A stretch of DNA of 18,086 nucleotides, from assembly GCA_015069525.1 (NCBI GenBank), contig SVIK01000018.1, positions 1 through 18,086 of the forward strand. Reading direction: 5' to 3'. Shown here one piece after another: positions 1-5,763 of the stretch. Each line of letters starts with the position of its first letter. Position 1 is the first letter of the stretch. Under the pieces are notes generated by a model. The model was not told where the DNA came from and did not search any database. It was given only the letters and a program-made list of their open reading frames with translations. A program made the translations under genes and the position numbers. Source of the stretch: Clostridiales bacterium. GTDB lineage: Bacteria > Bacillota > Clostridia > Christensenellales > Borkfalkiaceae.

Positions 1-415
1 CAAGTGGTTCTTCGCCGTTATTGGACGTCGGAAGAGAAATATAATCCACCGTTCCGTCCGTATACGTAATAACCAAATATCCGTTTTGATAGTCAACTGA
101 ACGAACAACCCGTTCCTGCTCGCCTTTGAGCCAGTTTAGAAAATCTTCTTCGCTTCCACTATGACCATTTTCAAGCCATATTTGATAGGCTGATTTACCT
201 TTCTCACCTTTTATGCTTGCAAGCCACGCCTCATAAGAAAGCACTTCTTCGCCTGAGGCTTCTGCGTGAATTACGTACTGCGCATACACTTGTTTTATTT
301 CCATTTCTGCAACGTCGCCATTTCCGCCGTTGGCACTTTCACCACAGCCAACAAAACCTGCCGTAGCAAAAGCCAAACTAATAGTCGCCAAGCCTAAAAT
401 CCATTTCTTTTTCAT
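1..415 (-). CDS. Putative lipoprotein with WLxxxKG/collagen-like repeats, 3' end missing
   Basis: This is the first 138 codons of a gene running off the left edge. I could not identify its function. It opens with a lysine-rich signal peptide, MKKKWILGLATISLAFATAG, followed by the lipobox FVGC (Cys24), then a Gly/Asn/Ser linker, so it should be a membrane-anchored surface lipoprotein. Residues about 59-100 hold two copies of a degenerate motif of the type YEAWLASIKGEKG / EDFLNWLKGE, with the segment SAYQIWLENGHSGSEEDF between them. In my experience this motif is common in surface lipoproteins of gut Clostridia, where it often tethers varied C-terminal domains. Residues 103-128 look like a beta-strand pair (VVRSVDYQNGYLVITYTDGT). 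The ATG at 415-413 has an AAAGGAG ribosome site about 10 nt upstream. The gene is preceded by a structured leader with an internal terminator. Confidence 0.85.
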   Translation of the reverse strand, partial: MKKKWILGLATISLAFATAGFVGCGESANGGNGDVAEMEIKQVYAQYVIHAEASGEEVLSYEAWLASIKGEKGKSAYQIWLENGHSGSEEDFLNWLKGEQERVVRSVDYQNGYLVITYTDGTVDYISLPTSNNGEEPL

Positions 416-429
416 ATATGTATTGCTCC

Positions 430-512
430 TTTATATGATTTTAATTGATAATTACAAATCCTAAGTCCGCATTGTGCACAGCTCCCTTTATACAAAGGAG
501 TCAAATTAAGGA
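430..512. repeat. Possible degenerate interspersed palindromic repeat (MITE-like)
   Basis: On the plus strand the segment reads CAAATCCTAAGTCCGC, then GCACAGCTCCCTTTATACAAAGGAGTC split over the next bases. It includes a short hairpin CTCCTTT-GTAT-AAAGGGAG (minus sense) beside a second half-palindrome. The layout matches from memory a family of short non-coding repeats in Clostridia of the type 'CTCCTCAGTC...GACAGCTCCCT...AAGGGAGTC'. I cannot compare it with a database, and it occurs once in the window. It lies in the 5' UTR of the lipoprotein gene, between the leader terminator and the ribosome site, so it may have inserted into the leader. Confidence 0.35.
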
Positions 513-546
513 CAAATAAAAATGTCGCCCGCAAAGCGAACGACAT
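511..546 (-). terminator. Rho-independent terminator inside the leader of the left-edge lipoprotein
   Basis: Read on the minus strand, ATGTCGTTCGC-TTT-GCGGGCGACAT forms an 11-bp stem (two G.U pairs) with a 3-nt loop, followed directly by TTTTATTTG. It lies about 140 nt after the predicted transcription start and about 100 nt before the lipoprotein start codon. It is therefore either an attenuator of that gene or the end of a separate short RNA. The arm at 563-578 (TGTCGC and AAGCGAA) can pair with 523-540, giving a competing fold with the same 3' arm. Confidence 0.75.
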
Positions 547-684
547 CTGCAAAAATGTTCCTTTCGCTTGTTGCGACACAATTGAATTACTATTAACTTG
601 GACAAAGTTTTTTGTAATGCGAAAAAGATACACCTCTACCAAAGAAGTATATACTCTGTCCAAAAAATATACAATTATGTCACA
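511..684 (-). ncRNA. Structured leader RNA or small RNA upstream of the lipoprotein gene
   Basis: The RNA predicted from the promoter at 718-690 begins near 684. Bases 654-663 (TTGGACAGAG on the minus strand) pair with 598-607 (CTTTGTCCAA) as a 10-bp stem. Directly inside, 643-652 and 628-637 form a second 10-bp stem (two G.U pairs) closed by loop TTGGT. The two stems stack with one unpaired base on the 5' side and a 20-nt bulge at 608-627. A Rho-independent terminator follows at 546-522. This promoter, long hairpin and terminator layout suits an attenuation leader or a roughly 170-nt small RNA. I could not match it to a known riboswitch class. Folding is by eye and no energy was computed. 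Confidence 0.5.
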
Positions 685-689
685 TTTTC

Positions 690-718
690 ATTTTATCATC
701 TTTTTAATCGTTTGTCAA
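690..718 (-). promoter_or_regulatory. Sigma-A promoter for the leader and left-edge lipoprotein gene
   Basis: On the minus strand TTGACA (718-713) and TAAAAT (695-690) are separated by exactly 17 bp. It lies just downstream of the opp operon terminator, so it starts an independent transcript at about 683-684. Five bases after the -10 box is TGTGACATAAT, nearly the same as a sequence at the opp promoter start site. Confidence 0.85.
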
Positions 719-731
719 CAATTCGACACGC

Positions 732-763
732 AAAAACACGCCCCATAACGGAGCGTGTTTTTT
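732..763 (-). terminator. Rho-independent terminator of the opp operon
   Basis: The arms AAAAACACGC (732-741) and GCGTGTTTTT (753-762) are exact complements. Inside them two more G-C pairs form across one mismatch, leaving loop ATAAC. On the minus strand the 3' arm ends in a T run. It begins 13 nt after the stop codon of the small membrane protein gene, the last gene of the operon. The A/T-rich arms would let it work in both directions, but no plus-strand gene approaches it. Confidence 0.85.
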
Positions 764-775
764 ATCGTGTTTTTA

Positions 776-1093
776 TTACGGTTTTAACCATAAATATGCG
801 AGCAAGAAGATGATACCCATAGCAAGAAACATACAAAGTATCATGGGAAGCATTGCGGAAAACGCTCCGCGTACCATTGCCCAATATTCTTTTCGGCTTA
901 CCTTTATTTTGTCGCCCTTCCCTTTCTTCTTTCGAGGATTGTACCAGCTGAAACCTTCTACGTTCATGTCCGCAAACGTCGTTTCCGTATCTAACGGCTC
1001 TTTTTCGCGTTTCTTGGGAGTTTGCGCAGATTGTTGTCCCGCTTGTTTTTCCTCTTTTTCTTCTTGTAAAGGCTCTTTTTCAAGTTCTTCCAT
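776..1093 (-). CDS. Small single-pass membrane protein of unknown function, last gene of the opp operon
   Basis: This 105-residue protein is not one I recognise. Residues 1-35 are highly charged and rich in Glu, Lys and Gln. A middle segment (about 36-72) contains FADMNVEGFSWYNP and the basic stretch RKKKGKGDKIKVSRKEYW. The C-terminal segment (about 76-103, AMLPMILCMFLAMGIIFLLAYLW) is one strong transmembrane helix. Positive charge before the helix predicts an N-in topology, with nearly all of the protein cytoplasmic and the C terminus outside. The gene starts 50 nt after the oppF stop and precedes the terminator, so it is probably co-transcribed with the importer. It might be an accessory subunit that contacts the ATPases, but that is only a guess from position. 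A GGGGTGA ribosome site sits about 4 nt before the ATG. Confidence 0.75.
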   Translation of the reverse strand: MEELEKEPLQEEKEEKQAGQQSAQTPKKREKEPLDTETTFADMNVEGFSWYNPRKKKGKGDKIKVSRKEYWAMVRGAFSAMLPMILCMFLAMGIIFLLAYLWLKP

Positions 1094-1143
1094 TGCTCAC
1101 CCCGTAAAGCGCCTTAAAAACGCTTTATTTTGCCTTATTTCGC

Positions 1144-2277
1144 TTATTCCGCCTTTGCCTCGATTTCTTGTTCGTTCGCCAAAGCCGTCGCGTTTTCCGC
1201 CTCAAATTGCGCGATTTCCTCTTCCGTATCGTACAAGTGGCATGCGCAGAAATGTCCTTCTTCTACCTCGCGGTATTTAGGGACTACCGATTTACAAATT
1301 TCCATACATTGTTCGCAACGGGTATGGAATTTGCAACCCTTAGGCGGATTGACAGGCGAAGGAATATCGCCTTTCAATACCACACGGTTCATCTTTACGT
1401 GCGGATTGGGCACGGGCACAGCCGAGAAAAGCGCTTTCGTATACGGGTGCAACGTGTTTGTAAAGATTCGCTCTTTCGAGCCGTATTCTACCATGCTACC
1501 TAAATACATAACGCCAACTTCGTCGGAGATGTGTTTTACTACGGACAAGTCGTGCGAAATAAAGATATACGTCAAGCCCAATTCCTTTTGCAATTCTTTG
1601 AGCATGTTGATGATTTGCGCCTGAATAGACACGTCGAGTGCCGAAACGGGTTCGTCACAAATAACGAGTTCCGGTTTAAGCGCCAATGCACGCGCGATAC
1701 AAATACGTTGTCTTTGACCACCCGAGAATTCGTGCGGGTATCTATCGAAATAATGCGGTTGCAAACCACAAGTTTTCATGACGCCAAGCACGTATTCGCG
1801 ATAGTTTGCTTTCGATACCAAGCCGTGTTGCAACGCCGCTTCCCCGATAATTTCACCTACCGTTAAACGGGGGGAAAGACTTGCATACGGGTCTTGGAAA
1901 ATCATTTGCATATTAGGGCGAAGTTTATCAAACTCACGGTTTTTGATTTGGGATACTTCTCTCCCCTTAAACCAAACTTCACCGCCCGTCACGTCGTAAA
2001 GGCGTAAAATAGTACGTCCCATCGTAGTTTTACCGCAACCGGATTCACCTACGATACCAAGCGTTTTGCCCTTTTTAAGCGTAAAGGATACGTTATCCAC
2101 AGCTTTCAGCCAAGCGTTCGGTTTGCCAAAGAAGGTCGTCCCAACAACGAAATGCTTTTTAAGGTTTTTTACCTGCAATAACACATCGTCATCCATATAA
2201 TCTTCTTTTACAAAATCTTGCGCCGATACAACCGTTTCGGGTTCATTAATGGAAGGGTTTTTCGTTTCTTCTATCAT
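1144..2277 (-). CDS. oppF: Oligopeptide ABC transporter ATP-binding subunit OppF
   Basis: One of two ATPases that power peptide import. The 377-residue protein carries Walker A GESGCGKT (77-84), Q-loop FQDP (127-130), signature FSGGQ (184-188), Walker B LVICDEP (204-210), D-loop SALD and H-loop His242. The C-terminal Opp/Dpp extension (oligo_HPY type) begins near 300 with LKGDIPSPVNPP. It includes Cys315, Cys321, Cys324 and Cys328, then Cys344 and Cys346. The Opp/Dpp ATPase family is known to hold a 4Fe-4S cluster in this region in some members. The signature FSGGQRQR and full length suggest an active ATPase. The start ATG overlaps the oppD stop as ATGA, with ribosome site GGAGGGGAT, so the pair is translationally coupled. 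An acidic, Ala/Glu-rich tail (about 352-377) is extra compared with E. coli OppF. Confidence 0.93.
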   Translation of the reverse strand: MIEETKNPSINEPETVVSAQDFVKEDYMDDDVLLQVKNLKKHFVVGTTFFGKPNAWLKAVDNVSFTLKKGKTLGIVGESGCGKTTMGRTILRLYDVTGGEVWFKGREVSQIKNREFDKLRPNMQMIFQDPYASLSPRLTVGEIIGEAALQHGLVSKANYREYVLGVMKTCGLQPHYFDRYPHEFSGGQRQRICIARALALKPELVICDEPVSALDVSIQAQIINMLKELQKELGLTYIFISHDLSVVKHISDEVGVMYLGSMVEYGSKERIFTNTLHPYTKALFSAVPVPNPHVKMNRVVLKGDIPSPVNPPKGCKFHTRCEQCMEICKSVVPKYREVEEGHFCACHLYDTEEEIAQFEAENATALANEQEIEAKAE

Positions 2278-3557
2278 TTCTTATCCCCTCCTTTATACAA
2301 ATAACAAGAAACGCTGTGCGTATCCGTCACTTTTACAAGCTCTGGATATTCCCCAGCACATTCCTTTTTACAGCTTTCACAACGGTCGCGGAAATAGCAA
2401 TAGTTAGGCATATCGATGGGGTTAGGCACAAACCCAGGAATACAGTAAAGCGATTCCACGTCACCGTCTACCGTAGGTTTGCTCTTTTGCAAGCCGATTG
2501 TGTACGGGTGCAAAGGTCTATCGAATATATCCTCTGCCGTACCCATTTCTATAATCTTGCCTGCGTACATAACCACAACGTAATCCGCCATTTCAGCAAC
2601 CACGCCCAAGTCGTGCGTGATTAACATAATCGAGCCGTTGATTTTTCCTTTAATTTCACGGAGCAAATCGAGAATTTGCGCCTGAATCGTCACGTCGAGC
2701 GCCGTTGTAGGCTCGTCCGCGATAATCAAACGAGGATTGCAAAGCAACGACATCGCTATCATAACACGTTGACGCATACCACCGGAAAGTTCGTGCGGGT
2801 ATTTTTTATAAACGCCCTCAGGGTCGGCAATGCCAACGAGGTTAAGCATTTCAATGCTACGTTTTTTTGCGTTTGCTTTGGAGATGCCTTTGATATGCAA
2901 GAACGCAACTTCGTTGAGCTGATTACCGATTGTGAACACAGGGTTGAGCGACGTCATCGGTTCTTGGAAAATCATAGAAATTTCCCTACCGCGAATAGCG
3001 CGAACGGCATCCATCGGCATTTTTGCAATATCGTATACTTTTTCGTCCGTTTCGTAAAGGTATCCGCCAAGCTCGTTCTTCTTACGAACGGGTTTTCCTT
3101 TTGCGTCCTTTACAACTACTTCTTCCCCATCTACCGTTTCCGTTTCGTATACAGGGATTTTTCTACCCTTTTTATCCAAACGGAACGCCTTAGTGCGGAA
3201 ACGGATAGAACCGCTTACGATTTGCCCGCCAGGGCCTTGTACAAGGCGCATAGTAGAGAGCGACGTGACGCTTTTACCGCAACCCGATTCCCCTACGACA
3301 GCCACCGTAGAGCCTGCCGGAATCGAGAACGTGACGCCATTTACCGCTTTTACAACACCCGTATCCGTGAAAAAATAGGTATGCAAATCGTCGAATTCGA
3401 TAATATTATTCTCGTCTTTCATTTCCGTAAGATAAGCCGATTCTGGAATCTTACGTTTCTTATTTTTTTCGAATTTCTTGGTGATTTTTATATTTTCTCT
3501 TGCAATTCTGCGCGATTCTTTCGCGCTGATATAATGCGATTTATTTGTTCCTGCCAT
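2274..3557 (-). CDS. oppD: Oligopeptide ABC transporter ATP-binding subunit OppD with an insertion
   Basis: The second ATPase of the importer. At 427 residues it is about 90 longer than E. coli OppD. Walker A GESGCGKS is at 89-96, Q-loop FQEP at 197-200, signature LSGGM at 257-261, Walker B LIIADEP at 277-283 and H-loop His315. The extra length has two sources: a basic N-terminal extension of about 50 residues (NKKRKIPESAYLTEMKDEN), and an insertion at about 122-176 between Walker A and the Q-loop that reads like a charged beta-hairpin (GRKIPVYETETVDGEEVVVK). The C-terminal oligo_HPY-type tail carries Cys387, Cys393, Cys396, Cys400 and Cys418, with the same C-X5-C-X2-C-X3-C spacing as OppF. 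The ribosome site GAGGTG lies inside the end of oppC, 4 nt separate the genes, and the stop overlaps oppF. Confidence 0.93.
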   Translation of the reverse strand: MAGTNKSHYISAKESRRIARENIKITKKFEKNKKRKIPESAYLTEMKDENNIIEFDDLHTYFFTDTGVVKAVNGVTFSIPAGSTVAVVGESGCGKSVTSLSTMRLVQGPGGQIVSGSIRFRTKAFRLDKKGRKIPVYETETVDGEEVVVKDAKGKPVRKKNELGGYLYETDEKVYDIAKMPMDAVRAIRGREISMIFQEPMTSLNPVFTIGNQLNEVAFLHIKGISKANAKKRSIEMLNLVGIADPEGVYKKYPHELSGGMRQRVMIAMSLLCNPRLIIADEPTTALDVTIQAQILDLLREIKGKINGSIMLITHDLGVVAEMADYVVVMYAGKIIEMGTAEDIFDRPLHPYTIGLQKSKPTVDGDVESLYCIPGFVPNPIDMPNYCYFRDRCESCKKECAGEYPELVKVTDTHSVSCYLYKGGDKK

Positions 3558-3561
3558 CTTA

Positions 3562-4686
3562 TCACCTCTTCATCTTCGGGTCGAACGCGTCGCGAAGACC
3601 GTCCCCTACAAAGTTGAACGCTAAAATGGCAAGCGTAATACATATGCCTGACGGCACCCAGAAATTCCACGTTGCGCCTGTTAGCTTAACCGTATTAATT
3701 AGTGCGCCCCACGTCGCAGAGCCTATCGGCGCACCCAATCCCAAATAGCCGAGCGATGCTTCCGTCAAGATAATACTACCTAAGCCGAGCGTCATCGACA
3801 CGATAAGTTGCGGTAAAACGTTGGGCAACAAATGTTTAAAGAGTTTTCTTCTCGTGGAAAGTCCCGAACATTTTGCAGCCAACATAAATTCTTGCTCACG
3901 CAAGGACAAAATTTGTCCTCGAACAAGACGTGCCGTACCCGTCCAACCGATAACTGACAAAATCGCCATCAATATGTATAGCTTAGACATGCCGTTGAGC
4001 CACGAGGCGCCATTATCCGCCCATTCGGTTAAAACAGCCGACAAAATCAACATGATTGGAAGGGTGGGAATACAGCTTAGAATATCGACTATACGCATAA
4101 TTAGGTTGTCTACCCAACCGCCAAAATAGCCCGCCAAACCGCCTAACAGTACGCCTAAAAGCGTTTCTAAGATAACCACAACGAAGCCGATTGTCAAGGA
4201 AATACGACCACCCAGCATCAAGCGGGTGAAAATATCGTATCCGTCCTTATCCGTACCGAGCCAATGTTTCCAAGAAAGGTCTGCCTGCGTATTGATTGAC
4301 GTTTCGTTCACAATGAAAATATAGCCGTCAACCTCTACCCCGTCGGGCGTTTCAAAAGAGAATACTTGTTCTTCCACACGGACAAACATATCCGTAGTAT
4401 TTTCATCTACTACTTGTCCTTTGGGATTGCTATCGCCCGTCCAAGGCGAGAACATAGGTCCTATAAACGAGAACAAGAATAAGAAGAGCAACGTCACCAA
4501 GCCCACCATCGAGAGCTTGGAGCGGAAAAATCTCTTTGCTACCATTCTGCCAGGAGAAAGAACTTTTACTCTATCTCCAAGATTCTCGCCGTGTAAATCC
4601 TCTTCCGCTTCAGGATTTTCTTCCACTACTGTTTCCACTACGTCTTCGGATAATTCATTTTCAGAAATTTTCTTTTCTTCTTCCAT
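3562..4686 (-). CDS. oppC: Oligopeptide ABC transporter permease OppC
   Basis: This 374-residue permease pairs with OppB to form the membrane channel. A long acidic cytoplasmic N terminus (1-45, many Glu) precedes the first helix (about 58-78). Then comes an enlarged extracytoplasmic loop (about 80-140) with a small beta-rich insert, and the family motif HWLGTDKDGYDIFTRL (141-156). Further helices follow near 162-190, 196-220, 236-255, 290-312 and 344-362. The EAA loop that docks the ATPases is EQEFMLAAKCSGLSTRRKLF (264-283). The C terminus GDGLRDAFDPKMKR is typical of the DppC/OppC family. The start has a clear AGGAGG ribosome site and lies 11 nt after oppB. The acidic N terminus and the loop insert are longer than in E. 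coli OppC and may be lineage-specific. Confidence 0.93.
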   Translation of the reverse strand: MEEEKKISENELSEDVVETVVEENPEAEEDLHGENLGDRVKVLSPGRMVAKRFFRSKLSMVGLVTLLFLFLFSFIGPMFSPWTGDSNPKGQVVDENTTDMFVRVEEQVFSFETPDGVEVDGYIFIVNETSINTQADLSWKHWLGTDKDGYDIFTRLMLGGRISLTIGFVVVILETLLGVLLGGLAGYFGGWVDNLIMRIVDILSCIPTLPIMLILSAVLTEWADNGASWLNGMSKLYILMAILSVIGWTGTARLVRGQILSLREQEFMLAAKCSGLSTRRKLFKHLLPNVLPQLIVSMTLGLGSIILTEASLGYLGLGAPIGSATWGALINTVKLTGATWNFWVPSGICITLAILAFNFVGDGLRDAFDPKMKR

Positions 4687-4697
4687 AATTATCCTCC

Positions 4698-5681
4698 TTA
4701 TTTCCCAAGCTTGACGCGCGGGTCAACAAGCGCGTACATCAAATCGGTAAGCAAGATACCGACAACCGTCAAGACTGCGATAAACATATTATACGTCATG
4801 ATAAACGGGATATCCGATTTGGTAAACGCTTTCCAAGCCGCTTGCCCGATACCAGGCAAAGCGAATACTTCTTCCGTAATCATGGAACCACCAAAAAGCC
4901 CAGGCAAAATACCTGCAAGCGTCGTCACGAGCGGAATCATCGTATTGCGGAAAACGTGCTTATACACGACTTTATTTTCCGAAAGCCCCTTTGCCCTTGC
5001 CGTACGTATGTAGTCTGCATTGAGTACTTCAAGCGTGTTCGTACGCGTATAACGCATTAACGAACCGATGCTTAAAATAACCAAAACGAACAACGGTAAG
5101 ACAAGGTGATGCAATTGGTCGAGGAATTTATCAAAGCCCGTAAGCATCTTCGTAGCGTCTTCCAAGCCTTGTGCAGGGAACCAACCGAGTTCTACTGCAA
5201 ACAGCTTAATCATGATATTGCCGAAGAAGAAGGACGGGAAGGATATACCAATCATCGTCAAAACCGTCGCTGCATAGTCGAGCTTACCATATTGATTGCA
5301 TGCGCAACGGATACCGAGCGGAATTGCAATCAAAAGTTGTAAAATCAACGATACGAAGGAGATGATGAACGAAACGCCCATATCCTTAAAAATCATTTCG
5401 GAAACGGCGCCCGTCCCTTGGAACGATTCGCCAAAGTCACCGCGGACGAAATTCCACAGCCAACCGAAGTATCCTTTTATTATTCCCCAGAAGGAATTAT
5501 CGTTAAGCCCGTATAATTCCTTGCGTTGCCAAACGAGCTGTTCTACGTTGGTAGCTTGCAAATCCAAGCCTTCATAGAACGCCGTATCGGGCATTAAACG
5601 CACGAGAACGTAAAGTATTAAGGAGACGCCGAACAATATTAATAATGAAATCAGCAGTCTTTTAATAATGTATTTAACCAT
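4698..5681 (-). CDS. oppB: Oligopeptide ABC transporter permease OppB
   Basis: This 327-residue permease is the OppC partner. It has the usual order: N-terminal helix (about 9-28), an extracytoplasmic domain (30-100) with LYGLNDN and GDFGESFQG, then helices near 103-127, 138-163, 190-208, 248-270 and 296-318. The EAA loop DYIRTARAKGLSENKVVYKH (223-242) docks an ATPase. The C terminus DPRVKLGK is diagnostic for the OppB/DppB family. The start ATG is preceded only by a weak AAGTGAAG ribosome site. The gene is separated from the binding-protein gene by 82 nt that hold an 11-bp hairpin, consistent with lower expression of the permease than of the binding protein. Confidence 0.93.
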   Translation of the reverse strand: MVKYIIKRLLISLLILFGVSLILYVLVRLMPDTAFYEGLDLQATNVEQLVWQRKELYGLNDNSFWGIIKGYFGWLWNFVRGDFGESFQGTGAVSEMIFKDMGVSFIISFVSLILQLLIAIPLGIRCACNQYGKLDYAATVLTMIGISFPSFFFGNIMIKLFAVELGWFPAQGLEDATKMLTGFDKFLDQLHHLVLPLFVLVILSIGSLMRYTRTNTLEVLNADYIRTARAKGLSENKVVYKHVFRNTMIPLVTTLAGILPGLFGGSMITEEVFALPGIGQAAWKAFTKSDIPFIMTYNMFIAVLTVVGILLTDLMYALVDPRVKLGK

Positions 5682-5720
5682 TTTGTTTCTTCACTTTGTT
5701 TTAATCTTAAAATTTTGTTT

Positions 5721-5747
5721 GGCTATGTCGCTAAAAGCGACACAGCC
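5721..5747 (-). promoter_or_regulatory. Intercistronic hairpin between the binding-protein gene and oppB
   Basis: On the minus strand GGCTGTGTCGC-TTTTA-GCGACATAGCC makes an 11-bp stem with one G.U pair and a 5-nt loop. What follows is AAACAAAATTTTAAG, not a clean T run, so it is probably an mRNA 3'-end stabiliser or a weak partial terminator. Such hairpins after binding-protein genes commonly raise binding-protein mRNA above permease mRNA. That role here is an inference. Confidence 0.65.
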
Positions 5748-5763
5748 AGCAAATTGTCATAAA

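Larger units (their letters stand above)
416..775. other. 360-bp gap: leader RNA, repeat, promoter and terminator, no protein gene
   Basis: From high to low coordinate, the region contains the opp operon terminator (763-732), the consensus promoter (718-690), the double hairpin (663-598), the internal terminator (546-522), a possible repeat (430-512) and the lipoprotein ribosome site (AAAGGAG, about 425-431). Short open frames on both strands start with TTG or lack ribosome sites, and I see no protein gene here. Confidence 0.7.

Noticed and set aside
412..663. An 83-codon minus-strand frame through the leader
   Set aside because: It begins at a TTG with no ribosome site and runs through the double hairpin and terminator. 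The sequence has no protein-like pattern.
511..684. Lysine riboswitch suggested by GGTAGAGGTG in the leader
   Set aside because: Only that short string resembles the L box. The remaining conserved elements (GCCGAAG, GGACTGTCA and the closing helix) are absent.
598..813. A 71-codon plus-strand frame across the leader and the opp terminator
   Set aside because: It reads through a strong promoter and terminator on the opposite strand, has no ribosome site, and its composition is unlike neighbouring genes.
2676..3617. A 313-residue plus-strand frame opposite oppD
   Set aside because: Antisense to a clear ATPase, with no motifs and low-complexity His/Arg/Phe composition.
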